Source: Asterella californica
Taxonomy: Eukaryota > Streptophyta > Marchantiopsida > Marchantiales > Aytoniaceae
Reading direction: 5' to 3'
DNA: 64,000 nt
Assembly: GCA_036924285.1 (NCBI GenBank)
Contig: JAYKYS010000014.1
Coordinates: 9,982,001 to 10,046,000 of the forward strand
A program made the position numbers and the translations under genes. The stretch's first letter is position 1. Each line of letters starts with the position of its first letter. The notes below the pieces were generated by a model, which did not search any database, was not told the origin of the DNA, and saw only the letters and a program-made list of their open reading frames with translations. Positions 30,039 through 39,589 of the stretch are shown in pieces.

Positions 30039-32498
30039 ATGGCTAATGTTAGTGATAACCTACTTCATGATCATCATAAGTTGGATAGCACCAACTATCC
30101 AGTATGGTGTTTCAAGGTTCAAGCCATTTTTCAGAACTACGACTTCTGGGACATAGTGTTGGGTGAAGAAGAAAGACCTATCGATTCACCAGCTGCTGTC
30201 AAAGCTTGGAACAAGAGAGATCAACAAGCACTTGCCATCATCAAGATGACAATTAAAGACTCGGAAATCATGGATATCTTGGAGGCTAAAACCTCTAAAG
30301 ATGCTTGGGATACTTTCACCAAGAAGCACGAAGGAGCTGCTCGAGGGAGGAAGAGAATGCTACGCAGAAAGTTAAACACTTTGCAGATGGTTGCAGGCAT
30401 CTCACTCGAAGAGCACTTCAATACTGTCAAAGGGTTGCTACAACAACTGAAGAATCTGGGTGGAGATATAGATGAGGACGACTTGGTGCTTATAGTGCTC
30501 CAGAGCTTACCAGAACCGTATGAGCACTTCGTCAAAGCAGTTGATGTTCTTAAGGAGCCTGTCTCATTTGAAGAACTCCAAACATTAGCTTTACAAGAAG
30601 CAATGAATATCGAAACCAAGTCAACTCAAACAACTACAACTACTGATGCAGCTTTCTTCTCCAAGAAGAGAGATCATATGCGGGGTAGAACTCAAGACTC
30701 GCAATCCAAACAAAAGGAGCATTGGGACAACAAGAGAGGCAAGTTCAACAAACGTGACTCAGAGCACAACTCCAGCAAACCAAAACTTGGAAACTGTAAC
30801 TACTGTAAGAAACGTGGTCATTTCACCTATGAGTGCAGGAAGAAGGCATTTGATCAACGTTCCAACACTAACAACAGAGGTAACTTCGTACAGACAACTG
30901 ATCACGAAGAGAAGCTGTTCTTTACTGCCATGTATACAGACACACATGACCAACAATGGTGGATTGATTCTGGAGCTTCAAATCATATCACCTCAAAGAA
31001 GGAGTGGTTTCAAGACTTTCATCCTCTTAATGGACCAGAAATTCGACTAGGAGATGGTAAGGGCTACCAAGTCCAAGGGGAAGGTAACATTCGTATTAAG
31101 CTACCTTCAGGTCAGATAAGAATCATTGGAGGTGTCTGGTTTGTACCTGGTGTAGTGCATAATCTCCTGAGTGTTGGTAAACTTGCTGCAAACGGATTTC
31201 AACTGTCATTCGATGCACAAGGATGTTCAATTCTTGACCAAGGATCTGTAGTAGCTACAGGGCTGAAGGTTGACCACTTGTATGAGTTACAAGCCTTACC
31301 CTTGGTAGCTCCAGTTCTTGCTGCTGTAACAGAGACGAGCCATTTATGGCATCTACGACTTGGACATTTACACTATCAGAGAATGCATAAGTTGTTTCAT
31401 GAAAACTTAGCACTTGGTGTTTCCAAACTCGCTTCCAAACTCGCCCCTGTAAACACCCCATGTGAAGTTTGTCTCAGATCTAAACAGACTCGAAGGAAGT
31501 TCTTCAAGACTAATGCAACAAGGGCATCAGATATCCTTCAGCTGTTACATACAGATCTCTGTGGACCAACTGAGACTATTTCGCTTGGAGGTTCTAAGTA
31601 CTTTATGCTGGTTGTTGATGACTTCTCGAGATACATTTGGGTTTTTTTCCTGCTAAGAAAGTCTGAAGCACTCTCCAATCTTCAACAGCTTGTTAACATG
31701 GTAGAAAGACAGACTGGACAGCAAGTGAAGCAGCTACGAAGTGATAGAGGAGGAGAGTTCACTTCCAAGGCAGCTGACCAATATTTCGCTGAGAAGGGGA
31801 TACTGCGGCAGTTGACTACAGGTTACACGCCTCAGCAAAATGGAGTTGTTGAAAGGAAGAACAGAACTGTTGTGGAGATGGCAAGAAGTCTTCTTCTTCA
31901 GCAAGATCTTCCAAAAGATCTTTGGGCTGAAGCTGTCAATACTGCGGTCTACCTTCTCAACAGAAGTCCAACAAATGCTGTGAACAACAAAACTCCATTC
32001 GAAGCTTTCACAGGAAAGAAACCAGACCTCTCTAATCTTCGAATTTTTGGATGTAAAGCATATGTTTCAACTCCTCGAAAATTACTGCAAAAGTTTGATG
32101 ATAGATCCCAGATCTGTACATTCATAGGATATCCAGCAAGAGAAAAGGGATATAGGCTATTGAGTGCTGCAAGAAAGATCATCATCAGTCGAGATGTAGT
32201 GTTTTTAGAGGACCCTTCATCTCGAAACTCACAACACCAACTTTCTGACCTGCCACCTCTCTCAATCCATACACCTACTTCAGAGATCCATGAAGAAGAA
32301 CCTCAAGCTCAACTAGAACCACCTCCTACACCACCCACACAAGTTGAGGTTACTGAATCAGGTCCAACTACAGCAGATTCGCCTCTTATTCATGAGACTA
32401 CTCCAGATTCGAATCTTGCTACCCAACCAAGGAGACCTATCAGAACAAGGAAGGTTCGTGTAAGGCTAGAGGATTATATTCTCATGACTGAAGCTTAA
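30039..32498 (+). CDS. Copia D gag-protease-integrase
   Basis: 819 codons from an ATG 441 bases after the primer-binding site. Gag is in the first 200 residues (a DUF4219/UBN2-type start STNYPVWCFKVQAIF, then LQSLPEPYEHFVKA). A CCHC knuckle CNYCKKRGHFTYEC lies near 30798, the protease DSGASNH near 30966, the pre-integrase LWHLRLGHLHYQRM near 31347, integrase ICTDLCGP-type LLHTDLCGPTE near 31542, and LRSDRGGEF plus YTPQQNGVVERKNR near 31734 and 31825. The frame stops at TAA 32496-32498, between integrase and RT; Copia elements normally read through here without a stop. Confidence 0.96.
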   Translation: MANVSDNLLHDHHKLDSTNYPVWCFKVQAIFQNYDFWDIVLGEEERPIDSPAAVKAWNKRDQQALAIIKMTIKDSEIMDILEAKTSKDAWDTFTKKHEGAARGRKRMLRRKLNTLQMVAGISLEEHFNTVKGLLQQLKNLGGDIDEDDLVLIVLQSLPEPYEHFVKAVDVLKEPVSFEELQTLALQEAMNIETKSTQTTTTTDAAFFSKKRDHMRGRTQDSQSKQKEHWDNKRGKFNKRDSEHNSSKPKLGNCNYCKKRGHFTYECRKKAFDQRSNTNNRGNFVQTTDHEEKLFFTAMYTDTHDQQWWIDSGASNHITSKKEWFQDFHPLNGPEIRLGDGKGYQVQGEGNIRIKLPSGQIRIIGGVWFVPGVVHNLLSVGKLAANGFQLSFDAQGCSILDQGSVVATGLKVDHLYELQALPLVAPVLAAVTETSHLWHLRLGHLHYQRMHKLFHENLALGVSKLASKLAPVNTPCEVCLRSKQTRRKFFKTNATRASDILQLLHTDLCGPTETISLGGSKYFMLVVDDFSRYIWVFFLLRKSEALSNLQQLVNMVERQTGQQVKQLRSDRGGEFTSKAADQYFAEKGILRQLTTGYTPQQNGVVERKNRTVVEMARSLLLQQDLPKDLWAEAVNTAVYLLNRSPTNAVNNKTPFEAFTGKKPDLSNLRIFGCKAYVSTPRKLLQKFDDRSQICTFIGYPAREKGYRLLSAARKIIISRDVVFLEDPSSRNSQHQLSDLPPLSIHTPTSEIHEEEPQAQLEPPPTPPTQVEVTESGPTTADSPLIHETTPDSNLATQPRRPIRTRKVRVRLEDYILMTEA

Positions 32499-34076
32499 GG
32501 TGATGGAGAAACTATTACATTCGAGGAAGCTTTCAGTAAGGATCAATGGAGACGTGCTATGCAGGAAGAATATGATGCACTGCTCAAAAACGCAACCTGG
32601 AGCCTAGTACCTCTTCCAGCAAACAGGAAAGCACTTGGCTGTAAGTGGGTTTATAAGATCAAGAGGCATGCGGATGGAACTATTGAGAGATACAAGGCTC
32701 GCCTTGTTGCAAAAGGTTATTTGCAGACTGCAGGAGAAGATTTTCAAGAGACCTTCACACATGTGGTAAAACTTAACTCTATTCTAGTTCTTTGTGCTCT
32801 TGCAAAACAACATGGTTGGAAGTGTCTACAAATGGATGTTAAGAATGCATTCCTTAATGGCATTCTTGAAAAAGATATCTACTTGCAGCAACCACCTGGT
32901 TTTGTTCGTCAAGGAGGTGAACAGTTAGTGTGCAAGCTGCACAAGGCATTATATGGCCTCAAACAAGCTCCAAGAGCTTGGTTCACAAGAATCGACACTT
33001 TCTTGAAGCAGCAAGGCTTCTCTCCTACAAGAGGTGATCCAAACTTCTATGTTTTGATTACTTCTCAAGGTATTGTCTTACTGTTACTGTACGTGGATGA
33101 CCTGATAATATCCGGAAGTAATCAAGGAGGAGTAAAGAAGATTCAGCAAGCTTTAATGCAAGAGTTTGATATGAAGGATCTAGGACTTCTCAACTTTTGT
33201 CTTGGAGTTCAGTTTCTGGAACACAACGAAATGTTATACCTCTCTCAGGCAAGGTATACAGAAAGTATACTTCAAGATTTTCAGATGGAGAAGTGCAAGC
33301 CTGCGCCTACTCCTATGGTTATCTCAAAGGAGTGGCAAAGTTCTTCTGTTGATGATGAGCAGGCAGATGCAACAGAGTTCAGGAAGCTGATTGGGAAATT
33401 AATTTATCTGGCTGTCACTACAAGACCAGATATTTCGTTTGCAGTTAGCAAACTCAGTCAGAATATGGAGTCTCCCACACTTATGCATATGAGGGCAGCA
33501 AAGAGAGTTTTGCGCTACCTCAGGGGAACTACCAGCTATGGGCTCAGATATAGCTCAGATAAGTCACTTGGACTTGTTGGATTTACAGATGCTGATTGGG
33601 CAGGTGATTCTACAGATCGTAAATCAATGTCTGGATTCGCATTTATGCTGGGAGGAGGTGCCATCACTTGGCAGTGTAAAAAGCAGCCAACTATTGCTTT
33701 ATCCTCCTCTGAAGCAGAATATCGTGGTCTGTGTAATGCAGCACGAAAGACCATTTGGCTAAGATGGATGTTGGAGGATGTAGGTGTCAACCAAGACACT
33801 CCAACAGTAATCTGGACTGATAGCATGAGTGCAATAGCATTGGCGAAAAATCCAATGCATCATGCTAGAACAAAGCACATTGAAGTGCAAGTCCACTTCA
33901 TCAGGGAGAAAATAATTTCGGGAGAGGTTGTTACTCAATGGGTAACAACTGATGACCAAACTGCTGATATATTCACCAAGCCTTTGTCTTCAGACAGGTT
34001 TCAAAAATTGAGACTTGAACTTGGTGTATATTCAGTACCACTGACATTAAGAGGGGGTGTTAAAGATAATGTCTAG
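32499..34076 (+). CDS. Copia D reverse transcriptase and RNase H
   Basis: It lies in the same frame as the upstream gag-integrase, separated only by the TAA. The first ATG is at 32559, but the domain begins earlier at EEAFSKDQW (about 32523). RT motifs: GCKWVYKIKRHADG near 32640, QMDVKNAFLNG near 32830, LYGLKQAPRAW near 32950 and LLYVDDLIISG near 33083 with the YVDD catalytic box. RNase H: GFTDADWAGD near 33580, SSSEAEYRGL near 33705 and KHIEVQVHFIREKI near 33870, ending ADIFTKPL. The stop is just inside the 3' LTR. Confidence 0.96.
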   Translation, partial: GDGETITFEEAFSKDQWRRAMQEEYDALLKNATWSLVPLPANRKALGCKWVYKIKRHADGTIERYKARLVAKGYLQTAGEDFQETFTHVVKLNSILVLCALAKQHGWKCLQMDVKNAFLNGILEKDIYLQQPPGFVRQGGEQLVCKLHKALYGLKQAPRAWFTRIDTFLKQQGFSPTRGDPNFYVLITSQGIVLLLLYVDDLIISGSNQGGVKKIQQALMQEFDMKDLGLLNFCLGVQFLEHNEMLYLSQARYTESILQDFQMEKCKPAPTPMVISKEWQSSSVDDEQADATEFRKLIGKLIYLAVTTRPDISFAVSKLSQNMESPTLMHMRAAKRVLRYLRGTTSYGLRYSSDKSLGLVGFTDADWAGDSTDRKSMSGFAFMLGGGAITWQCKKQPTIALSSSEAEYRGLCNAARKTIWLRWMLEDVGVNQDTPTVIWTDSMSAIALAKNPMHHARTKHIEVQVHFIREKIISGEVVTQWVTTDDQTADIFTKPLSSDRFQKLRLELGVYSVPLTLRGGVKDNV

Positions 34077-34302
34077 TCTATAGTCACATCTATAGTCATC
34101 TCTACAGTCACTTCTATAAGTCACATCTATAGGCACATCTCTATAGGTACATCTCTATGTCTAGTAACTGACTAATGACTAACCTCAGTCCATAGGTTAG
34201 AGTATATAACAACCCCCCTCTTGGGAGATGATGAGTCGACTGATCCCTTTACTGATATAACTTGTACAGTGAAGAGTATTCACTTGGTTTACTTCTTGAA
34301 CA
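34058..34302 (+). repeat. 3' LTR of Copia D
   Basis: 245 bp, identical to the 5' LTR apart from 14 extra bases (a repeat of the ATAGGCACATCTCT-type unit near 34132-34145). The right edge is CTTGAACA followed by the target duplication CTCAG. Confidence 0.97.
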
Positions 34303-34605
34303 CTCAGTAGGATTGAAGATAAAGAGAAAGAGGCACGCCTGGTCAGTTTTTGGGAGCAGTTGTTCCTGAAGTGCCCGGAAGATCTTTCGTCCGCGGAGGT
34401 CCCAGATAGATAAGTGCATATTCTCGTCATCTCTAAGCGTCGCAATGTCGGTTCCTTCTGTCCTTAACGACTCGAACTCCAAGGCTGACCTTATGGAGCT
34501 TGATACTTTCTCACGCCTTATGTCCATCTAGCTGTGCAGACCATTACTCTTGGCCACATGCAACATGGTCTTCTTTAGTCTCGTTTTTCCTGACAGTGTC
34601 ACATA
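34303..34605 (-). CDS. Roc domain, N-terminal exon (P-loop and switch II)
   Basis: Reading on the minus strand, a P-loop-like SGKTRLKKTM lies near 34560-34590, then after an in-frame TAG (34528-34530) the residues from MDIRREK to HLSIWDLRGRKIFRAL carry the G3 motif DLRG near 34400, and DQACLFLFIFNPTE ends at the target duplication CTGAG. The usual first Gly of the P-loop is Tyr in the continuous reading. A CAG|G junction just before GGAAAA (TTTATCTTCTATGTGACACTGTCAG) may be a splice acceptor, so the exon may start within the P-loop. The TAG could be a Trp codon (TGG) mutated. Confidence 0.7.
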
Positions 34606-34620
34606 GAAGATAAAGATCAC

Positions 34621-35238
34621 GGGTTGAGTTAGCGTCCAACACTTCTAGCTATCAATCGCAGTCTCTTCTCATTGCTTGGTGCTAAAGGTGATACTCATCA
34701 ATATTCAAGACTCTAAGGAAATCGTAGGGCTGTTGATCCGTACTATGTTATCAAGAAGGTATCTTCTTCTTGGGTACCATGACAAACTTTCCTAGCCTGA
34801 AAAGTTCGCTCTCAGTGGCAATATGGCTCAATCTATCAAGTTGATTCTCATAGCGAAACGACAAATGTAGTGGACAAACTGTTTGAGAAATGTCTAACAA
34901 AACTTTTAAGTCGGTGTCGTGTGGATATTATAGTCCCTAGTATTCCTATTCATATAAAATGGTGCAGTTTACTCTTCCACGTTGCACATCATGCACTTTT
35001 ATTGATATCTAAACTAAAGCAACCTCAGATTATCCAACCAATGCATACATAATATGATAACATCATACAATTTGAAAATAGAACCATGGAAGATACACTC
35101 ACTTGAAGTATCTCTCGAATCCACAAGAGTGAGAAGAAATCATCGAAACACATGATTCGGAAGAAACATGAAAAAGAAGACTCCAGCATAAACCATAGCT
35201 TTCTCCATTGTGAGGAGGAGAAGAAGGCCTAGCAGGAC
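34621..35238. other. Segment between the Roc exon and Copia B; possible exon traces
   Basis: Upstream of the Roc exon (minus strand) a short open piece near 34770-34890 reads RYENQLDRLSHIATESELFR then GKFVMVPKKKIPS and looks protein-like. It is not clearly joined to the P-loop frame and has stops on both sides. It may be an upstream exon of the ROCO gene. I see nothing else recognisable. Confidence 0.35.
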
Positions 35239-35500
35239 TGTTGATATACGTAGTACAAGCTCCTGAAGTTACTATGTAACATACACGGTTAGTTTACTTA
35301 GGGCACAACTAAGTTACGGGAACCCAACCCCTAATGTGTTTTACTCTCCCTATAGATTGAGAAGGGCCGCTGGTCCCAGGTTAGTTTCTTTGATGATATT
35401 CTCTTCCTTCTTTTGTTCCTCTTGTGAAGACTGCGGGAGCCTCCTCCCTTGTTGGAATGATGCTATGAGTGTTGAGTTCTTGCTATGATATATAGTAACA
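35239..35500 (+). repeat. 5' LTR of Copia B
   Basis: 262 bp from TGTTGATATACGTAG to TATATAGTAACA, matching 47893-48167 with many substitutions. It is followed directly by a primer-binding site for initiator tRNA-Met. Confidence 0.9.
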
Positions 35501-36149
35501 TGGTATCGGAGCTTGAGTGAAGGAATTAGAGATTGGAAGGATATAGATGACTCAGATTGCAAGTGCAGGTGTTGCAATTTTTGCACATGGAGATATCTCT
35601 GGAGGCGAAACCTTAATAGACGTCCTTGCTGTTTGGAGCTACTTTCGAAAGTCCATACATCATTCTTTCTGGTGTAGCAAGGAATGATAACATTGATGAC
35701 AGGTTCTGAACTTCCAAATTGTCCCTCTGTTGTGTTTGTTGTGTGTTTTTGCTAGTTTTTTTTATTCGAGTCGATCAACAAGCTTTGATTGTGTTTTTGA
35801 AGGTCTTCCACTCATTTTTAGTCAAAACGGACGAAATCATCCTAGTTCCAAAAGTAAGTTTTGAGTATTGAGTATCGGTACCAAAAGTAAGTTAAGTACT
35901 GATTTCACAAGATCTACCAGAAGAAATTTTTGCTGGAGTCATTCCGAGCTATTTCATTTTAGGACATACAGTCAACCCTACTTTGACCACATATTTGACG
36001 ATGTAAACGACATTTTTTAGACATTTTGACAGTTTGACCACGCAAACCTATATCTATTTAACCCTAGAATCAACATTTTTATCATTGTGTGAAATTTCGA
36101 TCTGTTCTGAGACACTGTCTGTATATTCGTTTCTTATGTCTAATCCATC

Positions 36150-37035
36150 ATGAGTAAAATAGATACGTGTTCACCCATTACTGATAAGCCTTTAGACAAA
36201 AACAACTACTCCATATGAAAGTATCGTATGTCCGCCTTCTTGAAAGACCAAAGTCTGTTCGGCTTGATCACAAAGACAGATGCGAAACTCGTTGGAGCTT
36301 ATACAGATCTTGGTGTAGATGCATGGAACAAGCGAGCTTGTCAAGCTGTGCATTATCTTTCTTTGTGTATCTCACTTTCCATGTTTGGTTACATACAGTC
36401 AGTTGACACTCCCAAGGAGGTCCGTGATGCACTAGCTAATGTTTTCCAGACATCTACCAAAGCTCGTAAGTTACAACTCAAGCAGCAACTCTTGGATGTT
36501 AAGAAGGGTTCATTGAGCATTATAGACTATGAAGCGAGGTCTAGTCGAGCAGCTTAACAACATAAGGGTGAAAGTAGAGAATGATGATCTGATCCTACAC
36601 ATCATTAATGATCTTGGGAAGGAGTACAAACCTTTCGAGACCTTCATTGATATCAAAGATACTTTTCCCAAGTTCGATGAGTTGATTCTTATGTTAGTGT
36701 CAGAAGAGGTTCGTCTTTAAGACAATGGTGTTTTTGACTCATCACAAGAGCAAGCTTTCTTTGTTGGAGGTAGAGACAGAGGACGAGGAAAGAGCTTCGG
36801 TGGTAGAGATAAGAACCGATTAGGTTCTTCTGGTCGAGGTTAGTACTCTCAGTAGCAACAGAACCTTCGACCTGACCAGCAGCAACAGCAAGCTAAAGGT
36901 GGGATGAGCAGCGGTTCTGTGCACACTGCAAAGCCAAAGGTCATGCGATCAAGACCTGCTTCAAGAGGCAAGCAGACATCAGGTCTGGCAAGCTTGCACA
37001 GCAAAACTATGTGTTCAAGGAGGAACTTTTTTGAG
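36150..37035 (+). pseudogene. Copia B gag
   Basis: An ATG at 36150 opens MSKIDTCSPITDKPLDKNNY, followed at once by a TGA. The gag body reads LKDQSLFGLITKTDAKLVGA, SVDTPKEVRDALANVFQ and QLKQQLLDVKKGSLSI in 36228-36530, then after a frameshift FDELILMLVSEEV near 36675. A knuckle-like AHCKAKGHAIKTCFKRQ is at about 36923-36970. Stops occur at 36718, 36841 and elsewhere, so this copy makes no complete gag. Confidence 0.8.
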
Positions 37036-37059
37036 ATGGCAATCTTCTAACTATGGCAC

Positions 37060-38272
37060 ATGTCATGGGTTCCATGAGCAAACCTGCTGATGAGTGGTTT
37101 ATTGTTTCTGGAGCTTCGAACCATACAATAGCACATGGTCAATAGTTCAGCGAGAAGGAGCCACTGAAGACACCAGCAATAGTTTATACTAGTGATGATA
37201 CTCATACTCAGCACAATATTACACATATGCGTACAAGTCCTCTATCTGTTGCATCTTCAAACATTTTGCTCTCGGAGATATATTGTATATGTTCATCATT
37301 ACTAAGAATCTAGTTTCAGTAGGTCAGATGGTGGAGCAGGGTTATCAAGTTCGATTCAACAGCGAGAGATGTCTTGTTGAAACTAGTGATAAAAATGTAG
37401 TGGTCAGAGGGTCTAGAGTAAGAACGCTGTTCAAATTGGATGTTGTTCAATCTCGACTTCAAGCTGCAATGTTTGTTCATACTTCTGGAGTCTCAGATTT
37501 GGAGATGTGGCATAAGAGAGTAGACCATATTAACTATCAGCGGTTGAAGACCTTACCTACGTCAGAGTTAGTTACAGGTCTCTTCAAGTTCACATCTCTT
37601 ATCCCATCTCAGATTTATGAAGCTTGTCAGTTTGGCAAGCAGGCTATGCAGTCATTTTGCCATCAAGGCACTAGAGCCTCCAGGGTGTTGGAGTTGATAC
37701 AATCTGATGTATGGAATGCATCTCAAGAAAGCTTGAATGGTTCTCAGTACTTCGTCCTTGTTCATAGATGACTTCTCGTGATTTACTTGGGTCTACTTCC
37801 TCAAGGTCAAGTCAAACGTCTTTGCTGTGTTCTAATCATTCAAGACCTTAGTTGAGAGCAGTATAACGATTGCATCCTACGGCTCCGTTCGGATGGAGGA
37901 GGAGGCGAGTTCATCTCTCGTCACTTTGATACCTTTTTGCAAGAGCATGAGATCAAGAGAGAGGTCACGTGCAGCTACAACCTGTAACAAAATGGTGTAG
38001 CAGAGAAGAAGAACAGACACATTGAATAGTCAACACGTGCGATGCTGAATGAGAAGTATATGCCTCAGTGTTATTGGACAGAAGTTATAGTCCGTGCTGT
38101 CTACCTCCTGAACCGTAAACCAATTGCAACGGTACATAAGAAGACCCTTTACGAGATATTGAGGCAAGAAACCAAACCTCTCAAGTTTCAAAGTATTTGG
38201 TTCTATATATTTCGTACATGTACTAGATGAAAGACATAGCAAGTTGGATCCGAAAGCTGAGAAGTGTATCTT
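37060..38272 (+). pseudogene. Copia B protease and integrase, interrupted by the LINE
   Basis: The protease site reads WFIVSGASNHT near 37095-37130, with the catalytic Asp replaced by Val. The pre-integrase motif LEMWHKRVDHINYQRLK is near 37500, EACQFGKQAM near 37620, the integrase core LRSDGGGGEF near 37880-37910 and EKKNRHIE near 38000. The post-core IPKAEKCIF-type segment is cut at 38272 by the LINE and its continuation is at 45802. Several stops and frameshifts are present. Confidence 0.8.
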
Positions 38273-39560
38273 TTTTCTTTTTCTTTTTTCTTTTATATTT
38301 TTTATAAAAAGAAGGGGCGGCGGTACGCCCATCAAACTTTATTAAGTAACGGCAGGAACAAGGAAAGAACCGTGGCCCACACCCGGGTCCCAGATCCACC
38401 AGCCTCTCGCGGGAGACAGAATGTTTTGCTCGTCCTTCTTAGCAGGACCTAAACTGTGCAAGTTGACCTCGCTAAGCCTCGTACCGATCGTCAGAGAAGC
38501 GGCTTCGACCATGTACGTGCTACCCTCACTACTAGCTAACCTAGTGCTGTGCCCCCCAAAACCCGTAGCGGCTAACCTAGTTCGCTCCTCGTTCTTCTTC
38601 TGCTTCGCACTTTGGCGGAGCTCAGCCCGTCTGACGATGGCGGGGTTGTCGTTCCTCGTATTTCCCTCCCTCTCGTCCTCGAGAGACTTGGTGGTGGTGG
38701 TGTCGTCCGAGTTGCTTTTGTATCTTCCTTCGCTCTTCGTATTCGTGGTGCTACTGGTAGGCTCGAATCTTCTCGCTATCAATCTCGTCGATCTGTGTCC
38801 CTGGTCCTCCTTGTCCTTGGCACAGTCGATCTCCTTCGCATGCGTGTGCCTTCTCGACTGGATGAGGCCCTGGGTGCCCTTGTCCTGATCTCTAGCTTTA
38901 ATCATGCTTGTTTGACTACCGTAATGATTTCCAATGTCGTCGTCGAGTTGCTGACACTTCCTCTGCTGACTAGTGTTGTGACGTCTGTGGGACCTCTTAG
39001 CCGATTTGGAGCCGCCATGTGGGTCCCTAGCCCCGAGATTCCTCGTCTGAGGAGACTGCCAACGTGCGGATCTCGAGGGTACGTGCCTCAAAGTTTGCCT
39101 CGATTGCCTGTCTTTTCCTTTCCTTTTCTCGCGGATCCAGATGACGTCTTTTTGGTGATCCTTGAATCTGACGGAATGGTTGTGTCTAGGTGCAATCATG
39201 AGGTATGTGCTCTTTCTTCTCTTCTCCCATCCCTAGCGCCGTGGATTAAATGCATTTGAATTTCCGCTATCGTTTGCATTGCTCTTCCCCAAGCCTGTTT
39301 CCTATCCTCGCTTGCTTCTTCATTTAGCGTCGTCCATGCCGTTTTGACCACCTCGGCCACTATCCTTGCTGTTGGGCGATCGGATCTCATATTTTGGAAT
39401 ACACTTCCAGCCCTTTCCGTCCAAACCACCTGAGTGTGCTCAATAACCAGGTGGAGGAGCGCTAGGTTTGCCGATCTAATATGTATTGCTTTGTCGATCG
39501 TGCTTAGCAAACCCTCCTGCTCTTGGTAAGGAACTCCACAGTCGCTCCTACTCAGTTGCA
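38273..39560 (-). other. LINE ORF2 tail and 3' region
   Basis: Minus-strand 39196-39510 reads HIRSANLALLHLVIEHTQVV then AEVVKTAWTTLNEEASEDRK, probably the end of ORF2. Between 38342 and 39199 all frames of both strands are fairly open because the composition is biased (CT-rich on plus); none shows a domain. The A/T-rich terminal part precedes the target duplication. Confidence 0.5.
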
Positions 39561-39589
39561 GTTTGTTCTACCTTCTTTTGACGATACTG

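Larger units (their letters stand above)
29355..34302 (+). mobile_element. Copia D: young, nearly intact Copia LTR retrotransposon
   Basis: A 4948-bp element with TG...CA ends, LTRs at 29355-29585 and 34058-34302, a perfect 5-bp target duplication CTCAG (29350-29354 and 34303-34307), a primer-binding site TGGTATCAGAGC directly after the 5' LTR (29586-29597) and a purine tract AAGAGGGGG before the 3' LTR (34049-34057). The LTRs are identical except for one 14-bp indel, so insertion was recent. One continuous gag-pol frame (30039-34076) is broken only by a TAA at 32496-32498. It is inserted antisense in the Roc exon of the ROCO gene. Confidence 0.97.
25848..34620 (-). pseudogene. ROCO-type GTPase gene with C-terminal SERAC1-like hydrolase, split by Copia D
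   Basis: Minus-strand exons, in gene order, encode a Roc GTPase domain (34620-34303, then 29354-about 29000), a COR dimerisation domain (about 29000-27526) and an alpha/beta hydrolase (about 27240-25850). The retrotransposon at 29355-34302 interrupts the Roc domain after FLFIFNPTE; the next codons after the insertion read MFHGLCRKK in the same frame. A TAG at 34528-34530 also breaks the frame after the P-loop. Introns are short with GT-AG ends (for example 28147-28281). ROCO proteins are signalling GTPases whose COR domain mediates dimerisation. That the hydrolase is in the same transcript is inferred from strand, spacing and lack of a clear gene end between them. The 5' exons were not found. 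Confidence 0.75.

Noticed and set aside
38342..39259. Long open frames on both strands (285 aa minus, 215 aa plus)
   Set aside because: They overlap in biased CT-rich LINE 3' sequence, lack any domain and mirror one another; most likely composition artefacts.
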